Shown: one piece after another, positions 29,901 to 38,925 of the stretch
Layout: each line of letters opens with the position of its first letter
Numbering within the stretch: position 1 is the stretch's first letter
From: JAJXWB01 sp964634325
GTDB taxonomy: Bacteria; Pseudomonadota; Alphaproteobacteria; Rhizobiales; Beijerinckiaceae
Direction: 5' to 3'
NCBI GenBank assembly: GCA_964634325.1
Contig: CAZWJF010000003.1
Span: 124,001 to 188,000 of the forward strand
DNA: 64,000 nt
The notes under the pieces: model-generated
The model's database searches: none
What the model was told of the DNA's origin: nothing
What the model saw: only the letters and a program-made list of their open reading frames with translations
Program-made: the position numbers and the translations under genes

Positions 29901-29924
29901 CGAAGCCGGACATGTCCGGCTTCG
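29901..29924. repeat. Perfect 24-base palindrome between coxM and the response regulator
   Basis: CGAAGCCGGACA is followed at once by its exact complement, giving 12-bp arms with no spacer. There is no T-run after it, so it is either a weak terminator, an RNA processing hairpin or a protein binding site. It separates the Mo-hydroxylase operon from the response regulator gene on the same strand, 50 bases before the latter starts. Confidence 0.55.
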
Positions 29925-29974
29925 GTCAGGGCTCCTCGCAACGAAAGCGACAAGACCTCGCGCGGAGCGAATTG

Positions 29975-30640
29975 ATGGACCGCTTTCTGGTCGTCGACGA
30001 CCATCCCCTGTTTCGCGAAGCGCTTCAGAGCGCCGTCCTCACCGCTTATCCGAACGCAGAAGTGGTCGAGGCGGCCTCGATCGAAGAGGCGATGGCGCAC
30101 ATCGAGAAACGGCCGGGATTCGACCTCGCGCTCGTCGATCTCTCGATGCCTTCGGTCAAGGGCTTCGAAGGCGTGTTGCAGGTCCGCGCCCGTTTTCCGG
30201 GCCTGCCCGTCGTCGTCGTCTCCGGCCTCGAGGATCCGCGCATCGTCGCCGAGGCGATGAATTGCGGCGTGGCGGGCTTCATTCCCAAGTCGTCGAAGAA
30301 GGCCGAACTGACGGATGCGATCCGGCGCGTGATGAACGGCGAGGTATACGTCCCTGCGTCCTACGCCGCGTCGACGCCGCCGGACAAATCGGGCAGGGCG
30401 AAGAAGAAAGAGTTCGTCGAACGGCTCGCCACGTTGACGCCGCAGCAATTGCGCGTCCTCGGCATGATCCGGCAGGGGTTGCTCAACAAGCAGATCGCCT
30501 ACGAGCTCGACGTCGGAGAGACGACGGTCAAGGCGCATGTCTCGGAAGTCTTGCGCAAGCTGAACGTCGCCTCGCGCACGCAGGCCGTCATTGAATCGTC
30601 CGGCCTGGATTTCGACGCCATTCTGGGAGCCAAGCGTTAG
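29975..30640 (+). CDS. LuxR/NarL-type response regulator
   Basis: The 221-residue protein has a receiver domain with acidic pocket VVDDH (6-10), phosphoacceptor Asp55 in LVDLSMPS and Lys105 in IPKSSKK, and a C-terminal LuxR helix-turn-helix (about 150-205, LTPQQLRVLGMIRQGLLNKQ, then TTVKAHVSEVLRKL). ATG at 29975 follows GGAG; an upstream start would translate the palindrome region. Its stop is 9 bases from the stop of the convergent hybrid kinase, the likely partner. Confidence 0.9.
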   Translation: MDRFLVVDDHPLFREALQSAVLTAYPNAEVVEAASIEEAMAHIEKRPGFDLALVDLSMPSVKGFEGVLQVRARFPGLPVVVVSGLEDPRIVAEAMNCGVAGFIPKSSKKAELTDAIRRVMNGEVYVPASYAASTPPDKSGRAKKKEFVERLATLTPQQLRVLGMIRQGLLNKQIAYELDVGETTVKAHVSEVLRKLNVASRTQAVIESSGLDFDAILGAKR

Positions 30641-30649
30641 ATCCGCGCG

Positions 30650-32038
30650 TCAGAGCAGATGCGTCAGCACCGCGCGCAGTTGTGCGGGCTTCACCGGCTT
30701 GCGCATGACTTCGCATCCGGCGGCGCGCGCCAGCTCCATCGTCGCCGTTCCCTGATCGGCGGTCACCACGACGCCCGGTATTTCGCGTTGCGTCATGCTG
30801 CGTGCGAGCGTGATCGCTTGCAGCCCCGTCTCGTCGCGGTCGAGATGATAATCGGCGACGATCGCGTCGGGCGGCGGGGCGCCGTCCAGTCGCGCGCGCA
30901 CCGTGGCGAGATCCGGCGCAGTCAGGACGTCGGCGCCCCATTGGGTCAGCAGCCAGCGCGTCGCCTCCATCACATCGAGATCGTTTTCGACGAGCAGAAT
31001 GCGCCGCCCGGTCAGATCGTTCGCGCGCGCCCAGTTTTCGACGAGAACGAAATCGGCCGCCTGCGGCGGATGCGGTCGCGCCTGTGGCGCAATGACCGAG
31101 AAGCGCGATCCGCGGCTGGGGCGCGAACGCACTTCGATCCGATGATCGAGCGCCTGCGACATGCGTCTGACGATGGATAGCCCAAGCCCTAGCCCTTCGC
31201 CGCCCTGGGCGGCGTCGCCCGTTCGCGCGCGGTGGAATTCCTCGAATATCCTCTCGATCTCGCCAGCGTCGATGCCGACGCCGGTGTCGCTCACCTCGAT
31301 GCGCACATCTTCGCCGCGCCGTCGCGCGCCGATGAAAATCCCGCCGGCGTTGGTGTAGCGGGCGGCGTTCGAAACCAGATTCTGCAGCACGCGCCGCAGC
31401 AGGATCGGGTCGCTGTCGACGACGAGATCGGTAGGACGGAAGCGCAATTTCAGCTTCTTGCGTTCGACGATCGGGCGAAAATCGGAATCGAGCGACTGGA
31501 ACATATCGTCCAGCCGCACCGGCTGGATTTCGGGGACAACCACGCCGGCGTCGAGTTTCGATATGTCGAGGATCGAGCGCAGATAGGCCTCGATCGTCAC
31601 CAGCGCGCGTTCGATCTGGCGGCACAATTTCGCGCCCGCCGGCTGATGCTGCATGTCTGCGAGCGTCGAAATCGACAGCTGCGCCGCGTAGAGCGGTTGC
31701 AGAAGGTCGTGGCCGGCGGCGGCGAGAAATCGGGTCTTCGAGGAATTGGCCTTCTCCGCCGCTTCCTTGGCGGCCACGAGCGCGGCGTTCGAGCGCTCGA
31801 GTTCGGTCAGCGCTGTCTTGAGTTCGGCGGTCCGCTGACGCACCTGCGCCTCGAGCCCGATCGCCGTCTGGAACAGCGAATAGGCGCTCGCCTGCTGGTC
31901 GATGCGATTTTCGAGTCGCTCGACGAGCGCTGCATTGATCCTGGTGAGACGCTGAACGATTTCGTCGGGCGTGGCGCGCACCGTGCGCCCCATGATGTCC
32001 GCTGACATCAGCTGATCTTCCCGCGTTCCGTTCAGCAT
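30650..32038 (-). CDS. Hybrid histidine kinase, NahK-like
   Basis: A 462-residue soluble kinase: N-terminal coiled coil (about 35-105), H-box with His110 in AGHDLLQPLYAAQ, N-box Asn220, G1 DTGVGID (251-257), G2 GEGLGLGLS (280-288), and a C-terminal receiver (345-462) with Asp396. There is no transmembrane or PAS segment. The HDLLQPL H-box and partner gene recall NahK, the kinase inhibited by the nitric-oxide sensor NosP in Pseudomonas and others. ATG at 32038 overlaps the FIST gene stop by 7 bases; ATG 32008 (after GGGAAG) is an alternative start. Confidence 0.9.
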   Translation of the reverse strand: MLNGTREDQLMSADIMGRTVRATPDEIVQRLTRINAALVERLENRIDQQASAYSLFQTAIGLEAQVRQRTAELKTALTELERSNAALVAAKEAAEKANSSKTRFLAAAGHDLLQPLYAAQLSISTLADMQHQPAGAKLCRQIERALVTIEAYLRSILDISKLDAGVVVPEIQPVRLDDMFQSLDSDFRPIVERKKLKLRFRPTDLVVDSDPILLRRVLQNLVSNAARYTNAGGIFIGARRRGEDVRIEVSDTGVGIDAGEIERIFEEFHRARTGDAAQGGEGLGLGLSIVRRMSQALDHRIEVRSRPSRGSRFSVIAPQARPHPPQAADFVLVENWARANDLTGRRILLVENDLDVMEATRWLLTQWGADVLTAPDLATVRARLDGAPPPDAIVADYHLDRDETGLQAITLARSMTQREIPGVVVTADQGTATMELARAAGCEVMRKPVKPAQLRAVLTHLL

Positions 32039-33198
32039 GCGCGGCCGCCGATCGCCAGGCCCGTGAAGGTCTGGTTGAGATGCATGGCGCCAAACTGCTC
32101 GCCGAAGGTGTTGAAGCCGACGACGCCGAATTCGCGATAGACGTCGGACAGTTCGCGCTTCATCTGTCGGTTCTCCGCGTCGAGCCGGCGCAAGGCGCAA
32201 TCGAAGCCGAGCACGAGATCGGCGCCGCCGAGGCCGCTGACCGCTGATTTGAAGGCTGCGCGCGCACTGTCCACCAAGTGCCGCGAGCGCGAGACCGTGA
32301 GCACGACGCCGGTCTCCACGGCGCAGAAAAATGTGAGCGAGCCGTCGGCGTTGGCGTGTCCGATCGAGCGGCAATAATATTCGCCGCCGACTTTCACCAC
32401 GACGGGATGCGAGGCGAAGCTCATGGAATCGAGCATCGCGCGGTCGACGCCGATGCACTCGGCGTATTCGCGCGCCGCTTCCGTCGCATTGAGTTCGATG
32501 ACGCGCCGCTGCTCCTGATCGCACGCGGTCACGACGAGACGTACGTCCGTCGGCTCGAAATTGTCGTGCCGGAATGCGGTGAACTGGTGCTTTGTGCGCA
32601 CCAGCGCCAGTACGCCCGCGTCGGTCAGGATGCGTCCGCCCGACACGCACCACGTGCGTTCGAACGTCAGGTCGTCGCCGGTCGATCCGCCGAGGAGCGG
32701 CATGCCGTCCAGCGCGCGATGGATAGCGGAGATGAACACTTCCTCGCGTCGCGACAGACCGTCGATGAACGACAAGGCGAACATTCCGGCCGTTTCGAAA
32801 CCCTCAGGCGGGCTTGCGTCCTCGTCGTGGCGGAACCGCTCGACGCGGCGCACGATGTCGGCGAATTCGGCGGTCGAGAGATTTTCGATCGCGAGCGTCG
32901 AAACATGGAAACCGTCCGCCGGGAGAGCCGTCGCGACGATCGAACCTTCGGCGTAGCCCTCGGGGCCGATCTCGCCGGCGGTCGAGCAGGCGATGTGCGG
33001 AACGCCGGGAAAATGTTCGGCGATCGCCGCGGCGAGGGCCTGCGGGTCGGCGGTCGCGGCTGCGAAGACGAGCAAGAGCCCGGGCTTGAGACCGCTGAAG
33101 GCGTCCCTGAAATACGCCAGCGCCCGGTCGGCGTCGACGCCGGGCCAGACGCCGCCGCGCGCTCCACAGGCGTATGTCCGCGCGATGGCTTGCGCCAA
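32032..33198 (-). CDS. FIST-domain sensor protein (NosP-like)
   Basis: The 388-residue protein has the FIST_N domain (VFAAATADPQALAAAI; PHIACSTAGEIGPEGYAEGS; PLLGGSTGDDLTF) and FIST_C domain (CIGVDRAMLDSMSFASHPVVVKVGGEYYCRSI; VGFNTFGEQFGA). FIST proteins include NosP, a heme-based NO sensor that acts on an adjacent kinase; heme binding here is inferred only. No signal peptide. The start is probably TTG at 33198, with GGGGAG 6 bases upstream; a longer frame reaches 33348 but would overlap the cueR start and has no family support. Coupled to the kinase gene. Confidence 0.85.
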   Translation of the reverse strand: MAQAIARTYACGARGGVWPGVDADRALAYFRDAFSGLKPGLLLVFAAATADPQALAAAIAEHFPGVPHIACSTAGEIGPEGYAEGSIVATALPADGFHVSTLAIENLSTAEFADIVRRVERFRHDEDASPPEGFETAGMFALSFIDGLSRREEVFISAIHRALDGMPLLGGSTGDDLTFERTWCVSGGRILTDAGVLALVRTKHQFTAFRHDNFEPTDVRLVVTACDQEQRRVIELNATEAAREYAECIGVDRAMLDSMSFASHPVVVKVGGEYYCRSIGHANADGSLTFFCAVETGVVLTVSRSRHLVDSARAAFKSAVSGLGGADLVLGFDCALRRLDAENRQMKRELSDVYREFGVVGFNTFGEQFGAMHLNQTFTGLAIGGRAC

Positions 33199-33298
33199 TT
33201 CCTGCTCCCCACTGTTTCCCCGGCTCTTTTTTCTTACATAGTATTCTGGAACGCGATTGCGCCTCAACCTGAAGAGGCTCCGCGACAGCGAGAGATTC

Positions 33299-33736
33299 AT
33301 GAACCATACGATCGGCGAAGCTGCGAAAGCGTCGGGCGTGTCCGCCAAGATGATCCGGTACTACGAGAGTATCGGCCTGATCGCCGCCGCGCGCCGAAGC
33401 GAAGCCGGTTATCGCTTCTACGACGAGCGGGACATCCAGACCCTCAGATTCATCCGTCGCGCGCGCGATTTGGGCTTCCTCGTCGAGGATATCTCCCGGC
33501 TGCTCGAACTGTGGCGCGACGGCCGGCGTTCGAGCGCCGACGTCAAGCGTCTGGCCGAACAGCATATCGCCGGGCTCGAGGCGCGGATCGCCGCGCTTCA
33601 GTCCATGCAACGCACGCTGGAGCGCCTGGCCTGCGCCTGCCATGGCGACGATCGCCCGGACTGCCCGATCCTCGACGATCTGGCCGATGGCGTGGAGCCG
33701 CTGCCGACGGCCCCGCGCCGCACACTCGCGTCTTGA
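33299..33736 (+). CDS. cueR: Copper-responsive MerR-family regulator CueR
   Basis: The 145-residue regulator has a MerR helix-turn-helix (MNHTIGEAAKASGVSAKMIRYYE begins it), a dimerising helix (about 76-110) and the metal loop with Cys114-x7-Cys122 (CHGDDRPDC followed by PIL), the pattern of Cu(I)/Ag(I)-sensing CueR. It is followed by copA, whose promoter carries its binding site. Start ATG 33299 is the one matching the family; the longer frame is not. Confidence 0.93.
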   Translation: MNHTIGEAAKASGVSAKMIRYYESIGLIAAARRSEAGYRFYDERDIQTLRFIRRARDLGFLVEDISRLLELWRDGRRSSADVKRLAEQHIAGLEARIAALQSMQRTLERLACACHGDDRPDCPILDDLADGVEPLPTAPRRTLAS

Positions 33737-33759
33737 CCTTCCCATCGTTGGAAGGTCAA
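33733..33759 (+). promoter_or_regulatory. CueR box and copA promoter
   Basis: Perfect inverted repeat TTGACCTTCC - 7 bases - GGAAGGTCAA, the classical CueR operator placed between a -35 (TTGACC) and a distant -10, where MerR-family activators underwind DNA. The left arm begins one base before the cueR TGA stop (33734-33736), so the copA promoter is embedded in the cueR 3' end. copA starts 54 bases downstream. Confidence 0.9.
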
Positions 33760-33813
33760 ACAAGGCGTCATGTCAGCGCCAAAAGCGGCGCGCCCGCCCC
33801 GATGGAGAGGGCC

Positions 33814-36216
33814 ATGCTCGATCGTCCAGCCGACGAATCCAAGGCTTGCGAATATGTTTTCCCCGTCGACGGGATGACCTGCGCATCGTGTTCGCTGCGC
33901 GTCGAAAAGGCGCTGGCCGCCGTGCCGGGCGTGCACGAGGCGGCAGTCAATCTGTCGGCCATGACGGCGCGGGTCGCAGCGGCGCCGAACGCCAAACCCG
34001 CCGAACTCGTCGCTGCCGTCGAGGCGGCCGGCTACGAAGTGCCGCGCGAGGACATTCTGCTCGACATCGGCGACATGAGCTGCGCGGCGTGCGTTGGCCG
34101 GGTCGAAAAAGCGCTGCTCGCCGTGCCGGGCGTTCTTGCGGCGCGCGTCAGCCTGCCCGCCGAGACCGCGGACGTGACCATTGCGTCGGGCCTGACCACG
34201 GCGGCCGATCTCGTGGCCGCGGTCGAGGAGGCCGGCTATCAGGCGAAGGCGCGCGTCGGCGACAGCAAGGCGGCGCCCGAGCGCGGCGAAGCCCGCGAGA
34301 CCTGGACGATGATCGGCGCGCTCGTTCTCTCGCTGCCGTTCGCCGCCAACATGGCCTACGAAATCGCGACCGGCGCGCCGCTGCTGCCGCCGATCCTGCA
34401 ACTTGTCTTCGCGTCGCCGGTCTTCTTCGTGGCCGGCGCGCGCTTTCATGTCGGGGCTTACAAGGCGTTGCGCGCCGGCGCCGCCAACATGGACGTGCTC
34501 GTCTCGCTCGGGTCGACCGCCGCATTCGGCCTTGCGCTCTGGCGCATGGCTCAGGGCCATGCGCATCACCTGACGTTCGAGGCGGCTGCGCTTGTCATCG
34601 CCTTCGTTCTGTTCGGCAAATGGCTCGAGGCGCGCGCGCGTCGCGCGACCGGCGGCGCGGTGGCGGCTCTGGCGGCGCTTCGACCGCCCATCGCCCGGAT
34701 CATCAAGGACGGCGTCGAAACGGAGTCGCCGGTCGATGCGATCAAGGCCGGCGACGTGATCGCCGTGCGTCCGGGCGAACGCATTCCCGCCGACGGCGTG
34801 ATCGTTTCCGGGCGCAGCGAGATCGACGAATCCATGCTGACGGGCGAATCCCGACCGGTCGAAAAGGCGGCCGGCGACGATGTCGCAGGCGGCAGCGTCA
34901 ACGGCGCCGGCCGGCTGGAAATCCGGGCGACGACGGTCGGCTCCGCCTCGCGTCTGTCGCGCATCATCCGCCTCGTCGAGCGCGCGCAATCCTCCAAGGC
35001 GCCGATCCAGCACACCGTCGACAAGGTCGCTTCGATCTTCGTTCCGGCGGTCGTGGCGCTGGCGGTCCTGACATTCGTCGGCTGGAAAGTTTTCGTCGGC
35101 GCGGACTTCGAGACGGCGCTCGTCAACGCCATCAGCCTGCTGGTCGTCTCGTGTCCGTGCGCGCTCGGGCTCGCAACGCCGGCCGCTGTCGCGGTCGGCA
35201 TGGGCGCGGGCGCGCGGTCCGGCATTCTCGTCAAGGACGCGTCCGCGCTCGATCTCGCCCGCAAGGTCCAGACCGTCGTTTTCGACAAGACCGGCACCTT
35301 GACGAAGGGCCGTCCGGTCGTGTCCGACATCGTCGCGCTCGATGGCGATGCGCCGGACCTTCTGCGCCTCGCGGCCTCGGCCGAGCAGGGCTCCGAACAT
35401 GCGCTCGGCCGCGCGATCGTAGCGCGCGCGAAGCAGGAGAGCGTCGATCTGCTCGCGCTCGACGCATTCGAAGCGAGGCCTGGACGCGGTCTCGAAGCGC
35501 GTCTCGGCGCACAGACGGCGCATGTCGGCAATCTCGCGCTGATGCAGGAGATCGCCGTCGACGCCGGAGAGTTGCGCAGCCGGGCCGAGGCGATCGAAGG
35601 GCAGGGCGGCACGGCCTTTTATGTGGCGGTGGCGGACGCCGGCGAAAGCCCGCGTTTGATCGGCCTGATCGCAACCTCCGACGAATTGCGCCCCGAAGCC
35701 GCCGACACGCTCGCTCGCCTGCGCGCGCTCGGCGTGAGGCCGGCCATGTTGACAGGCGACAGCGCCGCTGTCGCGCGCGCTTTCGCCGCCAAACTCGGCG
35801 ACATCGACGTAGTGGCCGGCGTGCCGCCGGAGGGCAAGGCTGCCGAGATACGCCGATTGCGCGAAGGCGGCCGCGTCGTCGCGATGGTCGGCGACGGCGT
35901 GAACGACGCGCCGCCGCTCGCGGAAGCCGACGTGGGAATCGCCATGGGCGCAGGCAGCGAAACGGCGCTGGAGGCTGCGAGCGTCGCGCTCCCCGGCGAC
36001 GATCTCGCCAAGGTCGTCGCGCTGATCGACCTGTCGCGCGCGACCGCATCGAAGATCGGCCAGAATCTGTTTCTGGCCTTCGCCTACAACGTCGTGATGA
36101 TTCCGGCGGCGGCCGCCGGCATGCTCTCGCCTGTCGCCGCGGGCGCCGCGATGGCGCTGTCCAGCGTCAGCGTCGTGACCAACGCTTTGTTGCTGCGCAA
36201 CTGGAAGGCGCGTTAG
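33814..36216 (+). CDS. copA: Cu(I)-exporting P1B-type ATPase CopA
   Basis: The 800-residue pump has two N-terminal heavy-metal domains (GMTCASC 20-26; DMSCAAC 87-93), about eight membrane helices, the CPC metal site (447-449, in VVSCPCALG), phosphorylation motif DKTGT with Asp491, TGES, and GDGVNDAPPLAEADVG near 690. It exports cytoplasmic Cu(I) to the periplasm. ATG at 33814 has GGAGAGG just before; a longer in-frame reading extends far upstream through FIST and cueR and is spurious. Its 3' end overlaps the TetR gene by 4 bases. Confidence 0.95.
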   Translation: MLDRPADESKACEYVFPVDGMTCASCSLRVEKALAAVPGVHEAAVNLSAMTARVAAAPNAKPAELVAAVEAAGYEVPREDILLDIGDMSCAACVGRVEKALLAVPGVLAARVSLPAETADVTIASGLTTAADLVAAVEEAGYQAKARVGDSKAAPERGEARETWTMIGALVLSLPFAANMAYEIATGAPLLPPILQLVFASPVFFVAGARFHVGAYKALRAGAANMDVLVSLGSTAAFGLALWRMAQGHAHHLTFEAAALVIAFVLFGKWLEARARRATGGAVAALAALRPPIARIIKDGVETESPVDAIKAGDVIAVRPGERIPADGVIVSGRSEIDESMLTGESRPVEKAAGDDVAGGSVNGAGRLEIRATTVGSASRLSRIIRLVERAQSSKAPIQHTVDKVASIFVPAVVALAVLTFVGWKVFVGADFETALVNAISLLVVSCPCALGLATPAAVAVGMGAGARSGILVKDASALDLARKVQTVVFDKTGTLTKGRPVVSDIVALDGDAPDLLRLAASAEQGSEHALGRAIVARAKQESVDLLALDAFEARPGRGLEARLGAQTAHVGNLALMQEIAVDAGELRSRAEAIEGQGGTAFYVAVADAGESPRLIGLIATSDELRPEAADTLARLRALGVRPAMLTGDSAAVARAFAAKLGDIDVVAGVPPEGKAAEIRRLREGGRVVAMVGDGVNDAPPLAEADVGIAMGAGSETALEAASVALPGDDLAKVVALIDLSRATASKIGQNLFLAFAYNVVMIPAAAAGMLSPVAAGAAMALSSVSVVTNALLLRNWKAR

Positions 36217-36923
36217 CGCGCTTGGCGCGCGCCCGGCTCAGCTTTCGTTCCAACGCTCACGATGAACGCGCTCATCGCGGCCGCGAGCATGCGCGCAGTC
36301 CGCGGGTCCTCGATTGTGAAAGGGCCGGGATTGATGAGGATCATGTTGTTTAGAGTGCCGAACAGCATCTGGAACGACAGGCGGATGCGATCCTCGGCGC
36401 CCGGGCGCGCCGACGGCGGAACAAACGCCTCGATACGCGGCAGCGCGTAGGAAATCTGCAGTTCCCCGAGCTCCCGCATCGGCGTCCACATCTCCGCTTC
36501 GCCGTTCGCGCGCCGCAGCGACGCGCGCACGAGGCCTTCGTAGCGCCGGTACCAGGTCAGCGCGCCTTTCGCGATCCACCCGAGCAGATGCGCAAGATTG
36601 TCGGTCGGCGCGACGCCGGTTTCGTAATCCGCCACGACGCCAGCGCGCGTCCGCGCGACGACCAGTCGCTGCAACGCGCCGACGAAGGCCTCCTTGTTTT
36701 CGAAGCGGCTGTAGAAGGCGCCGACCGTGGAGCCGGACCTGGCGCATAGCGTTTCGATCGACAGGCCGTCGAAGTCCGTCTCCTGGAGCAGCGCAAGCCC
36801 CTCGTCGAACAGCTTGACGAGCAGCGCGCGGCTGCGCGCCTGACTCGCAGGCCGCATGCCGGTCGCCGAGAATCCCGCGAGCGCGGCTTCGTCGATCAGT
36901 CGATATGGGAGGGAGCGGCTCAT
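36213..36923 (-). CDS. TetR family transcriptional regulator
   Basis: The 236-residue protein has a TetR helix-turn-helix around 45-75 (DGLSIETLCARSGSTVGAFYSRFENKEAF) and a ligand domain typical of family members that sense small organic compounds. AGAGAGG lies just before the ATG. It is divergent from the TauD-type gene; their 65-base gap holds a palindrome likely to be its operator. Stop overlaps copA by 4 bases in the opposite direction. Confidence 0.9.
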   Translation of the reverse strand: MSRSLPYRLIDEAALAGFSATGMRPASQARSRALLVKLFDEGLALLQETDFDGLSIETLCARSGSTVGAFYSRFENKEAFVGALQRLVVARTRAGVVADYETGVAPTDNLAHLLGWIAKGALTWYRRYEGLVRASLRRANGEAEMWTPMRELGELQISYALPRIEAFVPPSARPGAEDRIRLSFQMLFGTLNNMILINPGPFTIEDPRTARMLAAAMSAFIVSVGTKAEPGARQAR

Positions 36924-36929
36924 CCTCTC

Positions 36930-36963
36930 TTGACCATTTCAAAATCAGAATTATCATTCTGAT
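36930..36963 (+). promoter_or_regulatory. Promoter and operator between tetR and tauD-type genes
   Basis: TTGACC (36930-36935) and TATCAT (36952-36957, 16-base spacing) form a promoter toward the dioxygenase gene. A palindrome with 8-base arms, ATCAGAAT - TATC - ATTCTGAT (36944-36963), covers the -10. The natural reading is repression by the adjacent TetR protein. Confidence 0.72.
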
Positions 36964-36988
36964 AAAATAAAACTGGCGAGGAAACAAT

Positions 36989-37831
36989 ATGCGCAATCAC
37001 CGGTTCGATATTGCGCCGACGTCCGGCGCGCTCGGTGCGACAATCGAGGGGGCGGACCTCTCTGGTCCGCTCGACGATTCCGATATCCATGAAATGCGCG
37101 AGGCGCTCAACGAATACGGCGTGATTTTCTTTCGCGACCAGAAGCTGACGCCGGAGCAACATATCGCCTTCGCCGAACGCTTCGGCGAGATCGACGTCAA
37201 CCGTTTCTTCAAGGCCGCGCCCGGCTACCCGCAGATCGCCGAAGTGCGCAAGGAGCCCGATCAGAAGACCAATATCGGCGGCGGCTGGCATACCGATCAC
37301 AGCTACGATCAGGTTCCGGCGCTGGGTTCGATCCTGCTGGCCCGCGAAACGCCGCCGCGTGGCGGCGACACGCTGTTCGCTTGCATGAACCGGGCGTACG
37401 AGGCCTTGTCCGACGGCATGAAGAAGACGCTCGAAGGACTGAAGGCGGTGCACTCCAGCCGCCACGTCTTCGGCGCGCAGTCGGACTACGTTAAGGGCGC
37501 GGGCGGGCGGCTCGGGAACACGGAAGCGGCGACGCAGGACGCCGTGCATCCCATCGTTCTGCGCCACCCCGAGAGCGGCAAGAAGATTCTCTACGTCAAT
37601 TCGGCGTTTACGACGCACATCCTCGGTTGGACGCCGCAGGAGAGCGCGCCGCTGTTGAACTACCTCTATCAGCACGCCGCGCGCCCCGAATTCCAGTATC
37701 GTTTCAGCTGGCGCGATGGATCGATCGCCTTCTGGGATAATCGCTCGACATGGCACTACGCCGTCAACGATTATCACGGCGCGCGCCGGCTGATGCATCG
37801 CATCACGATACAGGGAGGACCGCTCGCCTAG
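36989..37831 (+). CDS. TauD/TfdA family Fe(II)/2-oxoglutarate dioxygenase
   Basis: The 280-residue enzyme has the facial triad His101-x-Asp103 (GGWHTDHSY) and His256 (STWHYAVND), with Arg267 or Arg271 for 2-oxoglutarate. Family members release sulfite from taurine or cleave 2,4-D and similar compounds; downstream NMT1/SsuB/SsuC-type transporter genes favour a sulfonate or aromatic substrate, but which one is unknown. GAGGAA precedes the ATG. Confidence 0.9.
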   Translation: MRNHRFDIAPTSGALGATIEGADLSGPLDDSDIHEMREALNEYGVIFFRDQKLTPEQHIAFAERFGEIDVNRFFKAAPGYPQIAEVRKEPDQKTNIGGGWHTDHSYDQVPALGSILLARETPPRGGDTLFACMNRAYEALSDGMKKTLEGLKAVHSSRHVFGAQSDYVKGAGGRLGNTEAATQDAVHPIVLRHPESGKKILYVNSAFTTHILGWTPQESAPLLNYLYQHAARPEFQYRFSWRDGSIAFWDNRSTWHYAVNDYHGARRLMHRITIQGGPLA

Positions 37832-37918
37832 ATCTGCGCGGAATGAAGCGCATCATACGACGAAGACCAACGAAGCGATCCGATGGAGAGATCGCCTGTT
37901 GTCCGGGAGGAGAGGGAA

Positions 37919-38911
37919 ATGAGGAAACTGCTTGCCGCGGCGTTCGCCGCCGGATTGTCCGTGGGCGCTGCGAACGCTCAGGAAACGACCGTCCGGATTC
38001 AGGATTATCCCGGCGTCGGCAATATGCTGATGCGCATCGCCGCTACGAAGGGATTTTGCGAGAAGCACGGCGTCAAGTGTCAGCTCCAGATGATTCCGTC
38101 CGGCCCGCTGGGCGTGCAGGCGCTGCTGGCCAAGAGCGTGGACGTCGCGTTCGCGCCGCCGGAGGTCGCGATCAACGCCTCGCTCAAGGGCTCGGCCGTC
38201 AAGGGCGTGGTCAGCGGCGCCCAGCTCAACGTGTTCCAGATCGTCGCGCGCAATGAACTGAAGATCCCCGACGGCGAAAAGAACTACAAGGCGATGATGG
38301 CCGCGCTGAAGGGCATGAAGATCGGCGTGCCCGCGCGCGGTTCGGGCGCCGAATTGCAATTCGCGCTACTTGCGGAAAAGGCGGGCCTCAAGCCCGGCGA
38401 TTACACCTATGTCGCTGTCGGCGCGCCGAATACGTCGTTTGGAGCGCTGAGCTCGAAACAGATCGACGCCAGCGTGACGTTCGAACCCTCGGCCTCGATC
38501 TGCGATGTCACGAAAGCCTGCGCGACCGTCTATCGCGGCGCCTTTGCGCCCGAGCCGAAAGAAGTCTTCAACACCAACGGCGCATCCTCGGACATGTGGG
38601 TGACGCAGGAGACGATCGATAAGTCTCCGAAAGTCGTCGACGGGTTGATCGCCGCCGCGAAAGAGGCGGAGGCCTTCATTCAGAACCCTGCGAATTTCGC
38701 GGAGGCGCTGAAGATCGCCAAGAGCTATTTCGAATTCAAGATGCCGCAGGGCGACGAGGTGATGGAGACCTCGCTGAAGGCGGCCATCCCCGCGTACAAG
38801 GCCGGCATCTCGCGCGAGGCGCTGAAGCAGATCGCCGCCAACATGCTGACGATGAATCAGATCTCCGCGCCCTTCGACACGTCGAAGATCGTCTACGACA
38901 AGGCGCCCTGA
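37919..38911 (+). CDS. ABC transporter substrate-binding protein, NMT1/SsuA-like
   Basis: The 330-residue periplasmic protein has a signal peptide (1-20, ending GAANAQE) and an NMT1/THI5-like domain (KGFCEKHGVKCQLQMIPSGPLGVQALLAKSVDVAFAPPEVAI). These bind sulfonates, nitrate-like anions, pyrimidine or riboflavin-like compounds. GGGAGGAGAGGG precedes the ATG at 37919. Followed by the ATPase and permease genes of the same system. Confidence 0.88.
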   Translation: MRKLLAAAFAAGLSVGAANAQETTVRIQDYPGVGNMLMRIAATKGFCEKHGVKCQLQMIPSGPLGVQALLAKSVDVAFAPPEVAINASLKGSAVKGVVSGAQLNVFQIVARNELKIPDGEKNYKAMMAALKGMKIGVPARGSGAELQFALLAEKAGLKPGDYTYVAVGAPNTSFGALSSKQIDASVTFEPSASICDVTKACATVYRGAFAPEPKEVFNTNGASSDMWVTQETIDKSPKVVDGLIAAAKEAEAFIQNPANFAEALKIAKSYFEFKMPQGDEVMETSLKAAIPAYKAGISREALKQIAANMLTMNQISAPFDTSKIVYDKAP

Positions 38912-38925
38912 GCGCAGGGGGCGGC

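Noticed and set aside
33199..33348. Longer N-terminus for the FIST protein
   Set aside because: It would cover the cueR promoter and start; the TTG at 33198 has a good ribosome binding site and family-like length.
32278..36216. Continuous 1312-codon frame through FIST antisense, cueR and copA
   Set aside because: Only the last 800 codons match CopA; the upstream part is antisense or out-of-frame to real genes.
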